A stretch of DNA of 32,837 nt, from assembly GCA_937872685.1 (NCBI GenBank), contig CALMTS010000498.1, positions 1 to 32,837 on the forward strand. The letters run 5' to 3'. The position numbers and the translations under genes are program-made. This document shows, piece by piece, positions 29,964 to 32,837 of this stretch. Origin of the DNA: an uncultured Desulfomicrobium sp. Its GTDB lineage: Bacteria > Desulfobacterota > Desulfovibrionia > Desulfovibrionales > Desulfomicrobiaceae. Under the pieces are notes generated by a model. That model worked only from the letters and a program-made list of their open reading frames with translations, was not told the DNA's origin and did not search any database. Numbering within the stretch: position 1 is the stretch's first letter; the number at the start of each line of letters is the position of its first letter.

Positions 29964-30811
29964 AGTTTTCTCCCCCGGTCGTCCACCCTCCGGGCCAGGG
30001 CGTTGTAGAGCATGGTGAAAAGGGCGGTGAAGGCGAACATGAGGGCCAGGATGGCCATGGCCTGCGGCCGCTCTGTCAGGTCCTTCCGGAAATAGATGTC
30101 GTAGACGCGCATGGCCAGCATGCCGGGCCGGGACTCGCCGAGCAGGAAGGGGATGTCGAAGGCACCGAAGGCGTAAAGGAAGAGGATGATGAAGGCGCTG
30201 TGCATGGCCGGCAGCAGCCTCGGCAGGGTCACGCGGCGGAAGGCGTGGAACCGCCCGGCCCCGAGCATGGCCGCGGTCTGCAGCAGGCGCGTGTCGAAGC
30301 CGAAGAGCACGGCCAGGGTCATGAGCATGGCGAAGGGCGTACCCTTGAACATGTATGCCAGGATCATGCCCAGGCCGTCGCCGGCGTAAAGCACCTGCGG
30401 GAAGTCCTGCGGCGTCGGGGCGAGGCCCAGCCGGTGCAGGAGCGAGGCCAGCAGCCCCGTCTGCCCGAAGTAGAGGAGCACGAGGAAGGCCACGGCAACG
30501 TGGGGCAGGATGAGGCCGACCTTGTAAACCACCGCGGTCTGCCGCAGGCGCGCCGGAAGCTTCCACACCATGTAGCCCAGGCCCGTGCCGAGGGTGACGG
30601 AGCCCAGGGCCGAGACCAGGGACACGTACAGCGTGAAGAGGAAGGAGCGCTGCATGGCGGCGCTCCCCAGGACCGTGGCGTAGTGTTCCGGCGTCGGACC
30701 GGTGGAGCCCAGGGGCAGGAAAAGCCCCAGGCTCTGGCACAGGGTCAGGCACAGGCCGGCGGCGAAGATTCCCGCGAAGGGCAGCAGCAGCGGCAGCAGC
30801 GGCCTGGCCAT
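29960..30811 (-). CDS. ABC importer permease, first subunit (N-terminal half of YnjC type)
   Basis: A 283-residue membrane protein with about six helices. The cytoplasmic coupling loop reads AAMLGAGRFHAFRRVTLPRLLPA, the EAA motif of binding-protein-dependent permeases. The ATG at 30811 is separated from the binding-protein stop by one base (TGACATG), so translation is coupled. The frame is open upstream to 30979 within the binding-protein gene, but that part is not membrane-like. Confidence 0.9.
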   Translation of the reverse strand: MARPLLPLLLPFAGIFAAGLCLTLCQSLGLFLPLGSTGPTPEHYATVLGSAAMQRSFLFTLYVSLVSALGSVTLGTGLGYMVWKLPARLRQTAVVYKVGLILPHVAVAFLVLLYFGQTGLLASLLHRLGLAPTPQDFPQVLYAGDGLGMILAYMFKGTPFAMLMTLAVLFGFDTRLLQTAAMLGAGRFHAFRRVTLPRLLPAMHSAFIILFLYAFGAFDIPFLLGESRPGMLAMRVYDIYFRKDLTERPQAMAILALMFAFTALFTMLYNALARRVDDRGRKL

Positions 30812-30812
30812 G

Positions 30813-32021
30813 TCACTGGTCCAGGACGTGTTTTTCCCAATCGTTTTCCAGAAGCTCCAGATAGCCCGAGGGGATTTCCGGAACCGCGGCCCCGGCCAGA
30901 ACGCCGGCCGGCAGGGTGGCCGCGCCAAGGTCCACGGCGGCGAAGGCACCGGCCTGTTCGGCCGGGAGCCTGGCCACATCCAGGGCCGGCAGGTCGCCCC
31001 AGTTAGCGGGCAAGTACTTGGAGAGCTGCGCGTCGGGGCTCATGAGGAAGTCGGCCACGACCATGGCCCCGGCCTTGTTGGGCGCGTTGAAGGGCACGGC
31101 CGTGAAGTGCGTGTTGGAGATGGTCCCCTCCTCCATGACGAAGGTGCGCACCGTACCGGGATAGGTCTTCTCCAGGATCTTCATCTGCGCGTGAGCCGGA
31201 TGGTAGGACATGCACATGTCGACCTCGCCCCGGGCGAAGAGGGTGTCGAGGGCGGCTGCGTCTCTGGGGTAGGTCCGGCCTTCGCGCCACAGGGCGGGCT
31301 TGATTTCGTTCAGCCAGGTCCAGGCCGCCGGGGCGTTTTTGGCATAGAGCTTCGTGTCCAGCCCCTGCATGTACTGCCCGTGCCCGCCGGTCGTGGCGTA
31401 GAAGACCTGGCGGATGAAGGCCGATCCCGTGAAATCCGGGGGCTGGGGATAGGTGAAGCGGCCGGGGTTGGCCAGAATCCAGGCCTTGAGTTCGGCGTAG
31501 TTGCGCGGCGGGTTCGGGACTCTGGCGCTGTCGTATTCGAACACGAACTGGGCGCGGCCGTAGGGGGCCTCGAAGCCGTCCACAGGGAAGCCGAAATCGT
31601 AGCGGGACTGTTCCGGGTCGTAGTAGGCCCTGAAACTGGGCATCCTGTCCAGGAACGGGCCGTAGAGCAGTCCGGCCTGGCGGGCGTTCCTGAAATTCTC
31701 GCCGTTGATCCACAGCAGGTCCATGGTGCCCGTGTCCTTGCCGGCGGCCTTTTCGGTCAGCAGCTTGTTGACGAACACGGCCGCGTCCATGGGCACGCGC
31801 ACCAGGGTGATGCCGAAGCGCTTTTCCGCTTCCGTGGCCACATAGCCGTCCACCCAGGCGTTGATCTGGTCGCTGCCCCCCCACATGTGCCAGCGCACCT
31901 CGGTGCCCCTGGCCGCGGCCAGCATGTCCGCGTGGGTCATGGCGTCGATGTCGCCGGCGGCGCGGGCTGCACCGGCCAGGGCCAGAATCCCGAGCATGGC
32001 CAGAAAGATATGTCGCAGCAT
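30813..32021 (-). CDS. periplasmic substrate-binding protein, YnjB-like
   Basis: A 402-residue extracytoplasmic solute-binding protein with a cleavable signal peptide (MLRHIFLAMLGILALAGAARA). It closely follows the YnjB pattern: VRWHMWGGSDQINAWVD at 42-58, FGITLVRVPMD near 69, and DLLWINGENF near 101. The ligand of the YnjBCD system is not established; the fold is that of the iron, thiamin and polyamine-type binding proteins. It is encoded after the ATPase and before the two permeases, with 1-bp spacing on both sides, in one operon. Confidence 0.9.
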   Translation of the reverse strand: MLRHIFLAMLGILALAGAARAAGDIDAMTHADMLAAARGTEVRWHMWGGSDQINAWVDGYVATEAEKRFGITLVRVPMDAAVFVNKLLTEKAAGKDTGTMDLLWINGENFRNARQAGLLYGPFLDRMPSFRAYYDPEQSRYDFGFPVDGFEAPYGRAQFVFEYDSARVPNPPRNYAELKAWILANPGRFTYPQPPDFTGSAFIRQVFYATTGGHGQYMQGLDTKLYAKNAPAAWTWLNEIKPALWREGRTYPRDAAALDTLFARGEVDMCMSYHPAHAQMKILEKTYPGTVRTFVMEEGTISNTHFTAVPFNAPNKAGAMVVADFLMSPDAQLSKYLPANWGDLPALDVARLPAEQAGAFAAVDLGAATLPAGVLAGAAVPEIPSGYLELLENDWEKHVLDQ

Positions 32022-32022
32022 G

Positions 32023-32837
32023 TCAACTCCCGTTTGTCGATGAAAGTGTTTGAGGGGCCGCAGATTCGTTCAGCGGCGCGTGGGCGGGGCACAGGCCCAC
32101 CCGCACGCGCTGTCCTCGCTCGCCCGCCGGGGCGAGGCTGTACACGGTCAGCATGGCCCCGTGGAGGCGAACCTGGTAGCTGATGTAGTGTCCGGCGAAG
32201 TGCACGTTTTCGATGCGGCCCGGGCCGTCGTCCGCAGCGGACAGGCACAGGGCCTCGGGACGCAGCAGGGCGGGTTCGGCGGGCAGCCCCAGGAGGGCTG
32301 CCACGGCCGAGTCCACGCGGTTGACGGGCCCCAGGAAGCGGGCCGTGTCCTCGTCGGCCGGGCGCAGATACACGTCGCGGGGGCTGGCGAACTGGCGCAA
32401 CCTTCCGCCCAGCATGATGCCGATGCGGTCGGACATGGCCAGGGCCTCCTCCAGGTCGTGGGTCACGCTCACGGTGGTGGTGGAGAACTCGCGCTGGGTG
32501 GCGCGGATGAACAGCGCCGTCTCCATCTTGAGGTTCCGGTCGAGGTTGGCGAAGGGCTCGTCCAGAAGCAGCAGGGCCGGTTCCACGACCATGGCCCTGG
32601 CCAGGGCCACGCGCTGCCGCTGCCCCCCGGAGAGCTGGGCCGGATAGGCCCGGGCGCGGTCCTCCAGATGGAAATAGCCCAGCATGGCCATGGTACGCTC
32701 GCGGGTCACGGCACGGGGCAGGCGCCGGGCGCGCAGACCGAAGGCCACGTTTTCGAAGACCGTCATGTTCGGGAAGAGCACGTAGTCCTGGAAGACCAGG
32801 ATGGCCGGTGCCTCCCTGGTGATGGGCCGGTCCGTCG
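32023..32837 (-). CDS. ABC importer ATP-binding protein, YnjD-like (N-terminus beyond window)
   Basis: About 271 residues of the ATPase are visible; the Walker A region lies outside the right edge. Present are the Q-loop VFQDYVLFPNM, the signature LSGGQRQRVALARAM, Walker B LLLLDEPFANLD, and the switch histidine in VSVTHDLEEAL. The last 80 residues form an OB/TOBE-like domain as in CysA/PotA-type importers (LRPEALCLS and the VRLHGAMLTVYSL strand), longer than in E. coli YnjD. It is the first visible gene of the transporter operon and ends 1 bp before the binding-protein gene. Confidence 0.95.
   Translation of the reverse strand, partial: TDRPITREAPAILVFQDYVLFPNMTVFENVAFGLRARRLPRAVTRERTMAMLGYFHLEDRARAYPAQLSGGQRQRVALARAMVVEPALLLLDEPFANLDRNLKMETALFIRATQREFSTTTVSVTHDLEEALAMSDRIGIMLGGRLRQFASPRDVYLRPADEDTARFLGPVNRVDSAVAALLGLPAEPALLRPEALCLSAADDGPGRIENVHFAGHYISYQVRLHGAMLTVYSLAPAGERGQRVRVGLCPAHAPLNESAAPQTLSSTNGS

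Noticed and set aside
1-32837. CRISPR arrays, tRNA or rRNA genes, insertion sequences, phage or toxin-antitoxin modules
   Set aside because: No regularly spaced repeats, no cloverleaf or rRNA signatures, no transposase or integrase motifs, and no paired small toxin/antitoxin frames were seen.

Overview
This is a GC-rich bacterial chromosome segment, most consistent with a sulfate-reducing member of the Desulfovibrionales. The clues are a periplasmic group-1 [NiFe] hydrogenase with its maturation genes, an adenylate kinase carrying the Cys/His metal site known from Desulfovibrio gigas, a futalosine-pathway MqnA, and many GTG/TTG starts with tightly overlapping stop/start codons. No rRNA, tRNA, CRISPR array, insertion sequence or phage gene was seen. 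Most genes lie on the minus strand.

Layout. 1-2997 (-): a LysM protein, a small unknown protein, hypA and hypB (hypB runs off the left edge). 3132-3785 (+): a CBS-CBS-ACT sensor protein. 3964-5713 (-): ppnP and an M23 peptidase. 5857-10295 (-): hydrogenase operon in the order small subunit, large subunit, maturation protease, hypC, and a degenerate ADP-ribosylglycohydrolase homologue, closed by a strong terminator. It is preceded by a 418-bp control region. 10714-12185 (+): a nitroreductase and a TPR protein. 12182-16108 (-): an MFS transporter, a GNAT acetyltransferase and a large EF-hand/membrane protein. 16260-19686 (-): thiS-thiG-thiH-thiF-thiE, headed by a TPP riboswitch and a terminator. 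19923-21555 (-): PiT phosphate permease and its DUF47 partner, with a four-repeat Pho-box-like array upstream. 21833-24813 (-): a hydantoinase/oxoprolinase-like protein and a histone-deacetylase-family amidohydrolase with an extra C-terminal cysteine module. 25068-25859 (+): an inositol-monophosphatase-family enzyme. 25860-26543 (-): two small genes, each with its own sigma-28-like promoter. 26628-28202 (-): mqnA and adk. 28342-29142 (+): a protein of unknown function. 29178-32837 (-): a YnjBCD-type ABC importer, with the ATPase cut by the right edge.

How the genes work together. The hydrogenase genes supply periplasmic H2 oxidation. HypA/HypB (nickel), HypC (Fe(CN)2CO assembly) and the protease (C-terminal cleavage of the large subunit) mature it, but hypD, hypE and hypF are not in the window. 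The thi operon makes the thiazole half of thiamin and couples it (ThiE), and appears to be shut off by TPP through transcription termination. PiT and DUF47 would form a phosphate-responsive uptake unit.

The least expected items are the metal-ligand-less ADP-ribosylglycohydrolase in the hydrogenase operon, the two small genes that look flagellum-coregulated, the Pho-box array, the terminator-like hairpin in the hydrogenase leader, and the hydantoinase/deacetylase gene pair.
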